Assembly (NCBI GenBank): GCA_943788045.1
Contig: CALSOT010000005.1
Coordinates: 138,789-202,788 of the forward strand
Direction of reading: 5' to 3'
DNA: 64,000 nucleotides
From: an uncultured Polaribacter sp.
GTDB taxonomy: Bacteria; Bacteroidota; Bacteroidia; Flavobacteriales; Flavobacteriaceae
Positions 36,189 through 47,369 of this stretch are shown in pieces. Under the pieces are notes generated by a model. The model had not been told where the DNA came from and made no database searches. It was given only the letters and a program-made list of their open reading frames with translations. The number at the start of each line of letters is the position of its first letter. The stretch's first letter is position 1. A program made the position numbers and the translations under genes.

Positions 36189-37187
36189 TTATTCTGCTGG
36201 GTTTAACATTTCCCACAGTTTATCTTTTAATTCTTGTAACCCTTTTTGAGCAACAGATGATATAAATAAGGCGTCAACACCTTCAGGTAATTCAGCTTTA
36301 ATTTCTGCTTCCAGTTCATCATCTAGCATATCAGTTTTAGTAATAGCCAATAATCTGTCTTTATCTAATAATTCTGGATTGTGTTTTTTAAGCTCATTTA
36401 ACAGAATTTCATATTCTTTGTTAATATCATCACTATCTGCTGGAATTAAGAATAACAACGCAGAGTTACGTTCAATATGACGCAAAAAACGATGTCCTAA
36501 TCCTTTTCCTTCTGCAGCACCTTCTATAATTCCAGGAATATCTGCAATTACAAATGTTTTGTGATTTCTGTGTTCAACAATACCTAAATTGGGTTTTAAA
36601 GTTGTAAAAGCATAATCTGCAATTTTTGGTTTTGCAGCAGTTAAAACAGATAATAAAGTAGACTTTCCTGCATTAGGAAAACCAACTAAACCAACGTCAG
36701 CCAATAACTTTAGTTCCATCCTAAACCAACCATCAGAACCATCCATTCCTGGTTGTGCATATCTAGGGGTTTGATTTGTAGAAGATTTAAAATTCCAGTT
36801 TCCAAGTCCACCTTTTCCACCTCTTAATAAAACAACTTCTTTTTGATCTTCAGTTATTTCTACAATTACTTCATCCGTATCTGCATCTTTTATGATTGTA
36901 CCTAAAGGAACATCAATAAAAATGTCTTGTGCGTCCGCACCAGAACTTCTACTAGCGCTTCCACCACCACCACTTTCTGCTCTAAAGTGACGTTTAAATT
37001 TTAAGTGAAATAATGTCCACATATTTTTATCACCACGTAAAATGATGTGTCCTCCACGTCCTCCATCTCCGCCATCAGGTCCACCTTTGGTAATAAACTT
37101 TTCTCTATGTAGATGCATAGATCCTTGTCCGCCTTTTCCAGAAGAAGCGTATATTTTTATGTAATCGACAAAATTTCCTTCAGTCAT
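36189..37187 (-). CDS. obgE: GTPase ObgE (CgtA)
   Basis: Essential ribosome-associated GTPase in large-subunit maturation and stress signalling. The 332-residue protein has the glycine-rich Obg fold (1 to about 158, e.g. [12 protein letters not shown] at 35-46) and a G domain with the P-loop GFPNAGKST (169-177), DIPGI and TKTD. It lacks the C-terminal OCT domain found in Firmicutes, as usual in this phylum. It is followed downstream by nothing in its direction; hpt-adk lies 74 nt upstream on the same strand. Confidence 0.96.
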   Translation of the reverse strand: MTEGNFVDYIKIYASSGKGGQGSMHLHREKFITKGGPDGGDGGRGGHIILRGDKNMWTLFHLKFKRHFRAESGGGGSASRSSGADAQDIFIDVPLGTIIKDADTDEVIVEITEDQKEVVLLRGGKGGLGNWNFKSSTNQTPRYAQPGMDGSDGWFRMELKLLADVGLVGFPNAGKSTLLSVLTAAKPKIADYAFTTLKPNLGIVEHRNHKTFVIADIPGIIEGAAEGKGLGHRFLRHIERNSALLFLIPADSDDINKEYEILLNELKKHNPELLDKDRLLAITKTDMLDDELEAEIKAELPEGVDALFISSVAQKGLQELKDKLWEMLNPAE

Positions 37188-37261
37188 TTTTTAAGTGTAT
37201 GCGCTTATTTGTTTATTTTTAAATACGATTAAACAACTAAGCAGTTAAACGAATTAACGTT

Positions 37262-38380
37262 TTATAGTGTATTAAATACTTGAGAAATTCGTTGCGTAAT
37301 TTCTTTAATAGATCCCACACCGTTTACTCCATAGTATTTATTTTGCTCATCAAAATAATCTTTTAAAATGGCTGTTTTTGTATTGTATTCATTAAAACGA
37401 TTTCTAATTTTCCCTTCATCAGTATCATCTGGTCTTCCACTTGTTTTTCCTCTTTCAAGTAAACGCGTAACTAAGATGTCTTCAGAAACTTCTAAAGCTA
37501 CCATTCCGTTTATTTGTTCTCCTTTTTTAGCTAAGAATGCATCTAAAGCTTCTGCCTGAGATTGTGTTCTTGGAAAACCATCAAAAATAAAACCGTTAGC
37601 ATCTGTATTGTTCTCAACTTCTGCTTTTAGCATATTAATAGTTACTTCATCCGGAACTAGATTTCCTTCATCCATATACTTTTTCGCTAATAAACCTAAT
37701 TCAGTTTGGTTTTTGATATTAAAACGAAATACATCTCCTGTTGATATATGTACTAAATTGTACATGTCTTTTAAAAACTCTGCTTGTGTTCCTTTTCCCG
37801 CTCCTGGAGGGCCAAATAATACAATATTTTTCATTTTTGGTTTTGTTGATAGTTGATAAATTGCTGGGTAATTTCGTCCTAAACCGTTATAATCTAATCC
37901 GTAACCAACAATAAATTTATCTTCAATATTTTTTCCGATATAATCTATTGGAAGTTCTTTTTTAAATACATCTGGTTTAAAAAATAACGTAGCAACTTTT
38001 AGTTGTTTTAAGTTTTTATCTCTAAAGATATTATAAATTTCTTGAAGCGTATTTCCTGTGTCAATAATATCTTCTAGGATTATGACGGTTCTTCCTGTTA
38101 AGTCTTCATTAATACCTACTAGTTGTTTTACTTTTTCTGTTGAAGTAGTGCCATTATAAGAAGCTAGTTTTACAAATGAAATTTCGCAGTTTCCATTAAA
38201 TTCTCTTATAAAATCTGCAGCAAAAAGAAAACAGCCATTTAAAATTCCAACAAAAATAGGAATTTCTCCTTTTGGTAAATCTGCCTTTACTTCTTTTGCT
38301 AATTGTTTTACAATTTTCGCGATTTCTTCCTCATTAATGTAAGGTTTAAAGTATAGATTTTGAAGTTTTATAATGCCCAT
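37262..38380 (-). CDS. adk: Fused hypoxanthine phosphoribosyltransferase - adenylate kinase
   Basis: One 372-residue reading frame holds two purine enzymes. Residues 1 to about 178 are a hypoxanthine-guanine phosphoribosyltransferase, with the PRPP motif VIILEDIIDTGNTL (99-112) and GYGLDYNGLGRNYP near its end. From Met183 (MKNIVLFGPPGAGKGTQ) follows a complete short-type adenylate kinase: P-loop 190-198, FDGFPRTQ and the R..R pair in RGKTSGRPDDT. The lid zinc cysteines are absent. Salvaged hypoxanthine yields IMP, and AMP is phosphorylated by the second domain, so the two are linked in nucleotide metabolism. I recall the same fusion from other Flavobacteriaceae. Confidence 0.94.
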   Translation of the reverse strand: MGIIKLQNLYFKPYINEEEIAKIVKQLAKEVKADLPKGEIPIFVGILNGCFLFAADFIREFNGNCEISFVKLASYNGTTSTEKVKQLVGINEDLTGRTVIILEDIIDTGNTLQEIYNIFRDKNLKQLKVATLFFKPDVFKKELPIDYIGKNIEDKFIVGYGLDYNGLGRNYPAIYQLSTKPKMKNIVLFGPPGAGKGTQAEFLKDMYNLVHISTGDVFRFNIKNQTELGLLAKKYMDEGNLVPDEVTINMLKAEVENNTDANGFIFDGFPRTQSQAEALDAFLAKKGEQINGMVALEVSEDILVTRLLERGKTSGRPDDTDEGKIRNRFNEYNTKTAILKDYFDEQNKYYGVNGVGSIKEITQRISQVFNTL

Positions 38381-38412
38381 TATAGTGTAAATATAATATC
38401 TATTTGCTTAAT

Positions 38413-38466
38413 GAAAAAACCGTTTTCTTGTGCTTAACTAGTTAAGTGTCACATAAGAAAACGGGT
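38413..38466 (-). terminator. Terminator of secDF
   Basis: Long hairpin: CCGTTTTCTT / AAGAAAACGG (38420-38429 with 38455-38464) extended by GTG/CAC and an inner palindrome CTTAACTAGTTAAG. On the minus strand it ends in TTTTTT. Confidence 0.8.
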
Positions 38467-38488
38467 CTTTATTTATGGTTAAAGAATT

Positions 38489-40714
38489 TTATTTCTTCTT
38501 TTCTTCTTTATTAGAAGTATCATACATTATTGGAGTTGCCACAAATAATGATGAATATGTACCTACTGCTACACCTACAATTAGAGCAAACATAAATCCT
38601 TTAATTGAATCTCCTCCAAATAAGAAGATGATTACCATAACAAACAATGTTGTTAAAGAAGTGTTTATTGTTCTTCCTAAAGTAGAGCTTAAAGCACTAT
38701 CTACAACTTGGCTGTATTTCCATCCTTTATGAGTGTCTGCAAATTCTCTAATTCTATCAAAAATTACCACGGTATCATTTAGAGAGTAACCAACTACTGT
38801 TAGTATTGCCGCGATAAAGGATTGACCTATTTCCATATCGAATGGCATAAAGCTATATGTAATAGAGAATACACCTAATACAATTAATACATCATGGAAA
38901 ACTGCAGCTACAGCACCAATAGAGAAAGAGACTTTTCTAAAACGTAATAATATGTATAAGAATACGACTAGTAACGAACCGAAAACTGCATATAATGCTG
39001 ATGTTTTAATATCATCTGCAATTGAAGGCTCTACTTTAATAGAACTCATTACACCCGCACCTTGCTTTTCGAAACCTGGTTTAAAGTTTTCGTATGTAAT
39101 GTTTCCTAAATATGATTTTAATCCTGTAAATAAAGTTTTTTGAACTTCATCATCTACTTCTTGCCCTTCTTCATCAATTTTATAAACGGTTGTAATTTTT
39201 AATTGATTATCAGAACCATATGTTTTTACCTCTGGAGATGTACCAAATGCACTTTTTAATGTTCCTGCAACATCTGTAGCACTTATTGGTTGATCAAAAC
39301 GAACAACGTAAGAACGACCTCCTTTAAAATCAACTCCTTGTTTTAATCCGATTGAGAATATAGAAACAATACCTGCAATAATAATTGTACCAGAAATGAT
39401 ATAAGCAATTTTACGCTTTCTTAAGAACTCCATATTAATGTTTTGGAACCACCCTTTAGAAATAGAAGTGTTAAACGTTAATTTAGATCCGTTAGTAACT
39501 GCTTTGTCAATTAAGATACGTGTAATAAATACAGCTGTAAATAATGAAGTACCAATACCAATCATTAACGTTAAGGCAAAACCTTTAATTGGTCCTGTAC
39601 CAAAAACAAATAAAATAATTCCTGTTAATAAGGTTGTAATGTTTGCATCAATAATTGCGGATAAAGCTCCTTTTATAGAGAAACCTTCTTCTACAGATTG
39701 GCTCAACCCTTTTTTCTTAAATAATCCTTCTTTAATTCTTTCGAATATAATTACGTTCGCATCAACGGACATACCTATTGTTAAGATAATACCGGCAATA
39801 CCAGGTAATGTTAATACAGCTCCAAAAGAAGCTAATATTCCGAAGATAAATAAGATGTTAACAACTAATGCAATGTCAGCATATAAACCTGCTTTTCCAT
39901 AGTATAAAGTCATCCACAGCAATACTAATAAAATAGCTAATCCAAAAGAGATAAAACTTGCATCAATTGCTTCTTGTCCTAATGAAGGTCCAACAATTTG
40001 TGCTTGAATCATTCTTGCAGCAGCTGGTAATTTACCTGCTTTTAATACTGTAGCAATATCTTCTGCTTCTTCAATAGTCATACTTCCACCAGAAATAGAA
40101 GTTCTTCCTCCTGTAATTGGAGTATTAACAGAAGGTGCAGTGTATACATAGTTATCTAAAACTACAGCTACGAATTTACCCTGATTATCAGTAGTCATTT
40201 TAGCCCATTGTTTAGTACCTGAACTATTCATAGTCATACTAACTTCTGGCTTATTTAATTGATCAAAAACTTGAGAGGCATCCAAAATAACGTCACCTTC
40301 AATAGTAGCCTTTCCTTTTCTACTTCCTTTAATTGCGTAAAGACCAATTAATTCTGTTCCGTCATTTCCTTTATTAGATTTGTAATCCCATAAGAACTTA
40401 ACGTATTTTATTTCTTTAGGTAATAAAGCTCTAACTTCTTTTCTGTTTAATAAGCCGTTAATAGTTGCAGTATCTATAACTTTAGCTTGTGCAACTAGAG
40501 AGCTCATTTGTTGTTGAGATTGTGCTACGTTAGGAAATAAGTAGGTAAAAAGGTTTTTTTGATTTACGCTCGTAGAGTCTTTAGTTTCACCTAATAAATC
40601 ATCAATGTCATCTTTCTTAGTAGAATCTATTGCTTTTTCAATTACTGAAGTATCTTTTAATAACTCAGCAACTTTAGTAGTTTGCAGAGAAAAAGAAATT
40701 TTGAACTTCTGCAT
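38489..40714 (-). CDS. secDF: Protein translocase SecDF, middle and C-terminal part (separated by frameshift)
   Basis: 741 codons covering the rest of SecD and all of SecF, in the fused SecDF arrangement usual for Bacteroidota. Seen: the SecD membrane block GLAILLVLLWMTLYYGKAGL with the motif GMSVDANVIIFERIKEGL (in parts), then SecF with GVDFKGGRSYVVRF and the second VGYSLNDTVVIFDRIRE block. SecDF uses the proton gradient to help pull exported proteins across the membrane. The first 14 codons read from MQKFKI are an out-of-frame artefact: the proper N-terminus is in the overlapping frame upstream. The true gene spans 38489-41465. Confidence 0.93.
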   Translation of the reverse strand: MQKFKISFSLQTTKVAELLKDTSVIEKAIDSTKKDDIDDLLGETKDSTSVNQKNLFTYLFPNVAQSQQQMSSLVAQAKVIDTATINGLLNRKEVRALLPKEIKYVKFLWDYKSNKGNDGTELIGLYAIKGSRKGKATIEGDVILDASQVFDQLNKPEVSMTMNSSGTKQWAKMTTDNQGKFVAVVLDNYVYTAPSVNTPITGGRTSISGGSMTIEEAEDIATVLKAGKLPAAARMIQAQIVGPSLGQEAIDASFISFGLAILLVLLWMTLYYGKAGLYADIALVVNILFIFGILASFGAVLTLPGIAGIILTIGMSVDANVIIFERIKEGLFKKKGLSQSVEEGFSIKGALSAIIDANITTLLTGIILFVFGTGPIKGFALTLMIGIGTSLFTAVFITRILIDKAVTNGSKLTFNTSISKGWFQNINMEFLRKRKIAYIISGTIIIAGIVSIFSIGLKQGVDFKGGRSYVVRFDQPISATDVAGTLKSAFGTSPEVKTYGSDNQLKITTVYKIDEEGQEVDDEVQKTLFTGLKSYLGNITYENFKPGFEKQGAGVMSSIKVEPSIADDIKTSALYAVFGSLLVVFLYILLRFRKVSFSIGAVAAVFHDVLIVLGVFSITYSFMPFDMEIGQSFIAAILTVVGYSLNDTVVIFDRIREFADTHKGWKYSQVVDSALSSTLGRTINTSLTTLFVMVIIFLFGGDSIKGFMFALIVGVAVGTYSSLFVATPIMYDTSNKEEKKK

Positions 40715-41465
40715 TTGTATATACTTCCCAAAATTGTAATTCTGCTTTACTTGTAATTAACTTTGTAACACGCTCAATGTCTTTTGCTCCTGGCAATTCA
40801 ATTTGAATTCTTCCTGAGTTTCCAATTCTTTGAATTTTTGGAGACGATACACCAAATTTATCAATTCTACTTCTTAAAACTTCTAACGTAGTAATAATAG
40901 AGCTGTTAATTTCTTCTTGTAAAGTTTCTTTAACGGTAGCGTTCGCTTCGTTGAAAGTTATTTTTTCACTTAAAGCTTTCGTCCCAAAAATAGAGGGATC
41001 ACTTAATTTAGTTGTCCCTGCAATTTTTTCAAATTCTTCAAAAAATAAATCTAAATAATTAGCATTGTCGTCTTTCTGCGCTTCATCAGCTGCTGCTAAT
41101 GCTTGGTTGAAAACAACATTTTTAGAATCGTTTGTTAAGCTTTTTAATACCTCTTTTACAGAAACTTGTAAAATAGCATTAATACCACCTTTTAAATCTA
41201 ATCCTAGATTCATTTCTTTTTCTCTAAGATCATTGTAAGTATAAGTTGTTACGCTTATGTCAATAATTTCTTTGTTAGAAACACTATCTAAGTATTTTCT
41301 TTCAAATACAGCTTTCTGTCTTGCATCATTGTCAGTAGCTTTACTTTCAGCATAGTTTACTGCGTTATCTTCAACCTTATTGGCTAAAAATGTAAATGAT
41401 AATTGGTATAAACTCACTAATCCAAATAGGATTGCGAATAATTTAATAAGTCCTTTGTTTTGCAT
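40674..41465 (-). CDS. secDF: Protein translocase SecDF, N-terminal part (frameshifted gene)
   Basis: 263 codons with the N-terminal membrane helix (about 6-27), the conserved DLKGGINAILQV (in GLDLKGG, the SecD signature), and the periplasmic P1 base RSRIDKFGVSSPKIQRIG and IQIELPGA. The frame ends shortly after ELQFWEV at SANY, while the rest of SecD continues in the +1 frame. A run of five A on the plus strand (40690-40694) read as four would restore a single frame of about 990 residues, the normal SecDF size. A homopolymer error is the likely cause. Confidence 0.92.
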   Translation of the reverse strand: MQNKGLIKLFAILFGLVSLYQLSFTFLANKVEDNAVNYAESKATDNDARQKAVFERKYLDSVSNKEIIDISVTTYTYNDLREKEMNLGLDLKGGINAILQVSVKEVLKSLTNDSKNVVFNQALAAADEAQKDDNANYLDLFFEEFEKIAGTTKLSDPSIFGTKALSEKITFNEANATVKETLQEEINSSIITTLEVLRSRIDKFGVSSPKIQRIGNSGRIQIELPGAKDIERVTKLITSKAELQFWEVYTNAEVQNFFFSANY

Positions 41466-41618
41466 GTTAATTATTTTATGTCGACTTTTTTTTAAAAACG
41501 AGCAAATATATAGTATCTCGTAAAATCTGACAATTATTTATGTTGATTGTTTTTTCTTTTATAAGTTTGAAACTCATAATTTTAAAGAAGTTGTAAGTAA
41601 ATATAAATCAATATATTT

Positions 41619-42221
41619 TTAACTAAAATAATCTCCGGGGCCTGCTCTAACCTCGGGCTCTTTGTGAGAAGTTCTATCCTTTATAAACGGATAGTTTTTA
41701 TGAACTTTATAAGTAGTTTTAAAAAGTTGATTCGCTTTATGTTCCTCTGGAATTTTTACAAAAGCAATATAATTATGTGTTGTAAATCTATCAGAATTAA
41801 GTTTAACTTCAAACACAAATTTGAAATCTGAATTAGAAATATCAGTTTCGTTTTTTAACTCATGGATGTCAATACTGTATTTAGAAAAATTGTTGCCTTT
41901 TTCTTTCTGATCAGGTTTTTGATTTAAAACTAATTTATGCTGTTCGGTGAGTTCTTCTTTGATATTATCAATATGAAAAACACTGTAGTAAGAGATTTTT
42001 AAAGTCCCGTTTTGTACCTTATTGATGTTAATATTTGAAACACCAAGTTTTAATAGTTTCTCTTTAACTTCAGCAACTGTAACTTCAATGTTTTTTTTGT
42101 TGATATTAGTATCAACAAACTCTAAAATTATCTCTTGGTTAGGTATTGAAACCTGCTCTTGAAATACTCCAAAGGAAATAAATAATAAGAATAAAGCACC
42201 AAAGTACCATTTTGTCTTCAT
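41619..42221 (-). CDS. Hypothetical exported protein
   Basis: A 200-residue protein starting MKTKWYFGALFLLFISFGVF, a signal peptide or membrane anchor. The rest is hydrophilic with mixed alpha/beta character: NQEIILEFVDTNINKKNIEV, then VAEVKEKLLKLGVSNININKV, a pattern resembling a small ferredoxin-like alpha/beta sandwich as found in SecD periplasmic regions; that is only a suggestion. It ends PEVRAGPGDYFS. It lies between mdh and secDF on the same strand with gaps of 150-270 nt. I do not recognise a named family. Confidence 0.7.
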   Translation of the reverse strand: MKTKWYFGALFLLFISFGVFQEQVSIPNQEIILEFVDTNINKKNIEVTVAEVKEKLLKLGVSNININKVQNGTLKISYYSVFHIDNIKEELTEQHKLVLNQKPDQKEKGNNFSKYSIDIHELKNETDISNSDFKFVFEVKLNSDRFTTHNYIAFVKIPEEHKANQLFKTTYKVHKNYPFIKDRTSHKEPEVRAGPGDYFS

Positions 42222-42418
42222 GTGCCAAATATATAAAAAGATTGCTTTGTTGCTATTAAAATAATTAATCTAATTTAAATATCTTTTGTTTATTTTTCTC
42301 TACTACTATTGAGATACTAACAATTCAATTCTTAAAATATTTATATCAAATGAAAAGGTGTATTATTTTGAATGGCTTAAATTTAATTCTGTTTGTAATT
42401 TGAGGATATTTTATAAAA

Positions 42419-42459
42419 AAATCCAACTCATCCCGAAGTTTCGGAAAAGTTGGATTTTT
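42419..42459 (-). terminator. Terminator of mdh
   Basis: ATCCAACT / AGTTGGAT (42421-42428 with 42448-42455), flanked by A and T runs; inner CCGAAGTTTCGG also pairs. On the minus strand it follows the mdh stop by 35 nt. Confidence 0.8.
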
Positions 42460-42494
42460 ACGATTAACCAATATCTAAAAAGTAGATACTAGTT

Positions 42495-43421
42495 CTATAA
42501 TTCTAGTAATGCGTTCGTTGCTTTAACACCCGCAGAAGATTCTATTAATTTTGTTTTTTCTGCATCAGTTAAAGAGATTTCAACAATTTTCTCAATTCCG
42601 TTAGCACCTAAAACACAAGGTACACCAATTGACAAATCAGATAATCCAAACTCACCTTCTAATAAAGCAGAACATGGGAATATTTTTTTAGTATCACAAG
42701 CAATTGCTTGTACCATTGCAGATACAGCAGCTCCCGGCGCGTACCATGCAGATGTTCCTAGTAATCCGGTCAATGTAGCTCCACCAACTTTAGTGTCTTG
42801 TACAACTTGATCCATTCTTTCAGCTGATAAAAATTCAGAAACTTTAACCGAATTCCTTGCAGCTTTATCAATTAACGGAACCATACCTTTATCAGAGTGG
42901 CCACCAATTACCATTCCATCAACGTCTGAAATAGGCGCACCTAAAGCTTCAGCTAATCTATATTTAAAACGTGCAGAATCTAAAGCTCCACCCATTCCAA
43001 TAATTCTATTTTTTGGAATTCCTGTAGTTTTATGCACAAGATAAGTCATAGTATCCATCGGGTTTGAAACCACTATAATAATTGTGTTAGGTGACTGCTC
43101 AATTAGATTAGAGGAAACAGTTTTAACTATTCCTGCATTAATTCCAATTAGTTCTTCTCGAGTCATTCCTGGTTTTCTTGGAATACCTGAAGTAATTACG
43201 CAAATATCAGAGTCTGCTGTTTTAGAGTAATCATTTGTGCTTCCTGTTATTTTTGTGTCAAATCCATTTAAAGAAGCAGTTTGCATTAAGTCCATTGCTT
43301 TTCCTTCAGCAAAACCTTCTTTAATATCCAAGATAACAACTTCAGATGCAAAGTCCTTAATTGCAATATACTCTGCACAACTCGCGCCAACTGCACCAGC
43401 TCCTACGACTGTAACTTTCAT
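42495..43421 (-). CDS. mdh: Malate dehydrogenase
   Basis: NAD-dependent oxidation of malate to oxaloacetate in the TCA cycle. The 308-residue protein is of the LDH-like MDH type: NAD motif VVGAGAVGAS (5-14), Asp32 that selects NAD over NADP, substrate arginines Arg82 and Arg88 in GIPRKPGMTREE, Arg151 and catalytic His175 in GGHSDKGMVP. Arg82 (not Gln) marks malate rather than lactate specificity. It is a single gene with its own terminator. Confidence 0.97.
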   Translation of the reverse strand: MKVTVVGAGAVGASCAEYIAIKDFASEVVILDIKEGFAEGKAMDLMQTASLNGFDTKITGSTNDYSKTADSDICVITSGIPRKPGMTREELIGINAGIVKTVSSNLIEQSPNTIIIVVSNPMDTMTYLVHKTTGIPKNRIIGMGGALDSARFKYRLAEALGAPISDVDGMVIGGHSDKGMVPLIDKAARNSVKVSEFLSAERMDQVVQDTKVGGATLTGLLGTSAWYAPGAAVSAMVQAIACDTKKIFPCSALLEGEFGLSDLSIGVPCVLGANGIEKIVEISLTDAEKTKLIESSAGVKATNALLEL

Positions 43422-43500
43422 TTTATTTTTTTTTAATTAGTGATTTATTATTTGGTAAAAGTACAACATAAAAAATATTTGTATGTGGTATATATCAAAA

Positions 43501-43529
43501 AAAAAGACAACTCAACGAGTTGTCTTTTT
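43501..43529 (-). terminator. Terminator of the DUF6588 gene
   Basis: 13-bp perfect stem AAAAAGACAACTC / GAGTTGTCTTTTT with loop AAC, 17 nt past the stop on the minus strand. Confidence 0.88.
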
Positions 43530-43545
43530 CTATTTTTTTTACTGC

Positions 43546-44604
43546 TTATCTTAAGCTAAATGCAATACCGGCATTTAAGGTATTGTATTCTTGTAGTGTG
43601 TAACTTCCAAATATTTTGAAGAATCCTAAACTCAATCTAGCACCCACGGTAGTAGATAATCCACTTGCATTAAAGCTTAAGTCTGGAGTAGATAGGTTAA
43701 TTGTTTCTGTATATTGTTGCCCATTAACTGAATAATTGTAATTACCTTGATAACTTCCATTCATATTTAATGAGGAACTTCCGCTATTAAATCCAAAACC
43801 ACCATAAACGTTTATTATTGGAAAGTTCAAAGAGGCTATTGCTTGCACAGTAAAGGCGTTTAAATCAAATTCAGCACCAGCATTGTTGATAATTAAATCT
43901 CCAGAATTTACATCATCAATGCCATAAGTAACATTCATTTTAGTGAAAGCAGCCAATACAGAAACATGTAAAGGTGTTTTTTCCATTGGCCCAAACCAAT
44001 CTGTAATTTCTTTTTTAAGACCTAATCCAAGCATGTTTATTTGACCACCGTCATCACCAATGTCAGTTTTAGGTAGTAATCTTAGCATACCTTCTAATTT
44101 CCATGGCAACCCAACGTTTAACTGAACAATTGGAGCCGGTATGGAATTTAATATTAAATCATCTTTAATACCTCCTGGCATCGTTAATCCTGCAGTTACA
44201 GTTTGTTTTTGACCAAATGCTGGAGAACTAGAGTCTTGAATTGTTAATTCTCTTGTTACCGTCAAATCAGTTGTAGTATTTGCTCCTGCAAAAGTGGGTG
44301 CAGAGCTAGCTCCAGAGATGGAAGAAAGACCAGTTAAACTAAAAATTTCTCTTTTAGAAGGGATAGCAGAGGCACTTAGTCCTATAGTTAAATCAAAACC
44401 TAGTTTTTTATGGACTTTAGCTGTGTGTGCCCACCCATTATTCATTCCATAAATGAAGCCTTCCATGGCTGGGGCAAAATAACCTTCCATTAATTTGTTT
44501 ACATCGCTTCCTTCAGCAATAAGAATTCCTTCAAAACCATCTTGAGCTTTTGTTTGCACTGATAGGGTAAATACGCTTATTAGTATTAGAATACACTTTT
44601 TCAT
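43546..44604 (-). CDS. DUF6588 family outer-membrane protein
   Basis: A 352-residue exported protein with signal peptide (MKKCILILISVFTLSVQTKA, cleavage before QDG). The N-terminal segment GFEGILIAEGSDVNKLMEGY and PAMEGFIYGMNNGWAHTAK is characteristic of the Bacteroidota family DUF6588. The rest has amphipathic beta strands and ends FSLR with the repetitive INVYGGFGFNSGSSSLNM and ARLSLGFFKIFGSYTLQEYN segments, suggesting a beta-barrel. Function unknown. Single gene behind its own terminator. Confidence 0.82.
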   Translation of the reverse strand: MKKCILILISVFTLSVQTKAQDGFEGILIAEGSDVNKLMEGYFAPAMEGFIYGMNNGWAHTAKVHKKLGFDLTIGLSASAIPSKREIFSLTGLSSISGASSAPTFAGANTTTDLTVTRELTIQDSSSPAFGQKQTVTAGLTMPGGIKDDLILNSIPAPIVQLNVGLPWKLEGMLRLLPKTDIGDDGGQINMLGLGLKKEITDWFGPMEKTPLHVSVLAAFTKMNVTYGIDDVNSGDLIINNAGAEFDLNAFTVQAIASLNFPIINVYGGFGFNSGSSSLNMNGSYQGNYNYSVNGQQYTETINLSTPDLSFNASGLSTTVGARLSLGFFKIFGSYTLQEYNTLNAGIAFSLR

Positions 44605-44720
44605 TTAAATTGTTTTAGGGATTATAATTAATTTTTGTTTAAGTGAACGAATATATAAAATATTGTGAAGTTAGTTGCTGTTTTTATTTGTGAAAATTTA
44701 GAAACTATTTTTATTAAAAG

Positions 44721-44749
44721 CAAAAACCCCAGCATTAATGCCGGGGTTG
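44721..44749 (-). terminator. Terminator of gyrB
   Basis: AACCCC-GCATTAATGC-GGGGTT hairpin with one A/C mismatch (44725-44748), followed on the minus strand by TTTTTGC. It lies 28 nt past the gyrB stop. Confidence 0.85.
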
Positions 44750-44776
44750 TAATTTAACTAAAATAAATATTAATAT

Positions 44777-46735
<1,959 letters not shown>

Positions 46736-46767
46736 TTATGCCAAATACTTGTAAAAGTATAGTCTTT

Positions 46768-46775
46768 CAAATATA
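46768..46775 (-). promoter_or_regulatory. -7 box for gyrB
   Basis: On the minus strand TATATTTG (TAnnTTTG), 53 nt upstream of the gyrB ATG. Confidence 0.6.
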
Positions 46776-47296
46776 AATAAAAACACAGTATTAAGATTGG
46801 TTTTGTTAATAAAACTAGAAAAACAGAGATAAAACTAAAAGTGTCTTAAATCGATTAAAAAGCACCTTTTAGGCGATTTAAGTAATTTTATTATTGGTTT
46901 GAAAATGATTAATTATTAAAACTTCTTATTTCTTGAGTTTTTAAGATTTATTTTTTTTCAAAAACAATTAAAAACGACAGTTTTGCCTTTGTGTTTCAAT
47001 AAAAATGTTGCAATTTGAGCTGTTAATTTTAGATAAAAAAATGAGATTATCTTATTAATATCCTCTAGTTTTGGATTAGCAACGGTTAAGTAAATAGTAT
47101 GCAAAGGATGGTTTGTAAAGCAATATCAAATTTATGTAAAGTAAAAAGTAAGAGTTATTTATTGAGTTTACCGAAAACTAAAGTGTTTTATGATGAGTTA
47201 AGTTAGAGGAGTGTTATTTTAATATTCATAATTTTATCAGATTCGTAATAAAAATGAGATATTGTAAAAAATAGTGTTTTCTATATTATTTCTCTA
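46776..47296. other. Long A+T-rich intergenic region between gyrB and the gat operon
   Basis: No gene was found here. It contains one notable inverted repeat, CTTAAATCG / CGATTTAAG (46845-46853 with 46874-46882), with an inner TAAAA/TTTTA pairing, not followed by a clear T-run. The remainder is low-complexity and I see no reading frame, RNA gene or further regulatory site I can support. Confidence 0.6.
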
Positions 47297-47304
47297 TATC
47301 TTTG
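47297..47304 (+). promoter_or_regulatory. -7 box of the gat operon
   Basis: TATCTTTG fits TAnnTTTG exactly. Transcription would start near 47311, about 11 nt before the leader-peptide ATG. Confidence 0.7.
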
Positions 47305-47321
47305 ACATCAATAACATTACA

Positions 47322-47369
47322 ATGATAAATAATAATAACAATCGTAATTTTAATAATCCTAATTGTTAG
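47322..47369 (+). CDS. Asn-rich leader peptide of the gat operon
   Basis: A 15-codon reading frame MINNNNNRNFNNPNC followed by TAG. Nine of fifteen codons are Asn (eight AAT, one AAC), five of them consecutive. It starts 18 nt after a -7 box and ends 34 nt before a strong terminator, which is the layout of amino-acid biosynthesis leader peptides. Here the sensed amino acid would be Asn on tRNA(Asn), the product of the downstream amidotransferase. The frame is far too biased to be chance in A+T-rich DNA alone: AAT is interrupted by CGT, CCT and TGT codons, and the frame keeps a start and stop at the right places. Confidence 0.85.
   Translation: MINNNNNRNFNNPNC

Noticed and set aside
39438..39902. 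154-codon plus-strand frame opposite secDF
   Set aside because: Antisense to SecD membrane segments that carry the diagnostic motifs; hydrophobicity is mirrored from the real gene.
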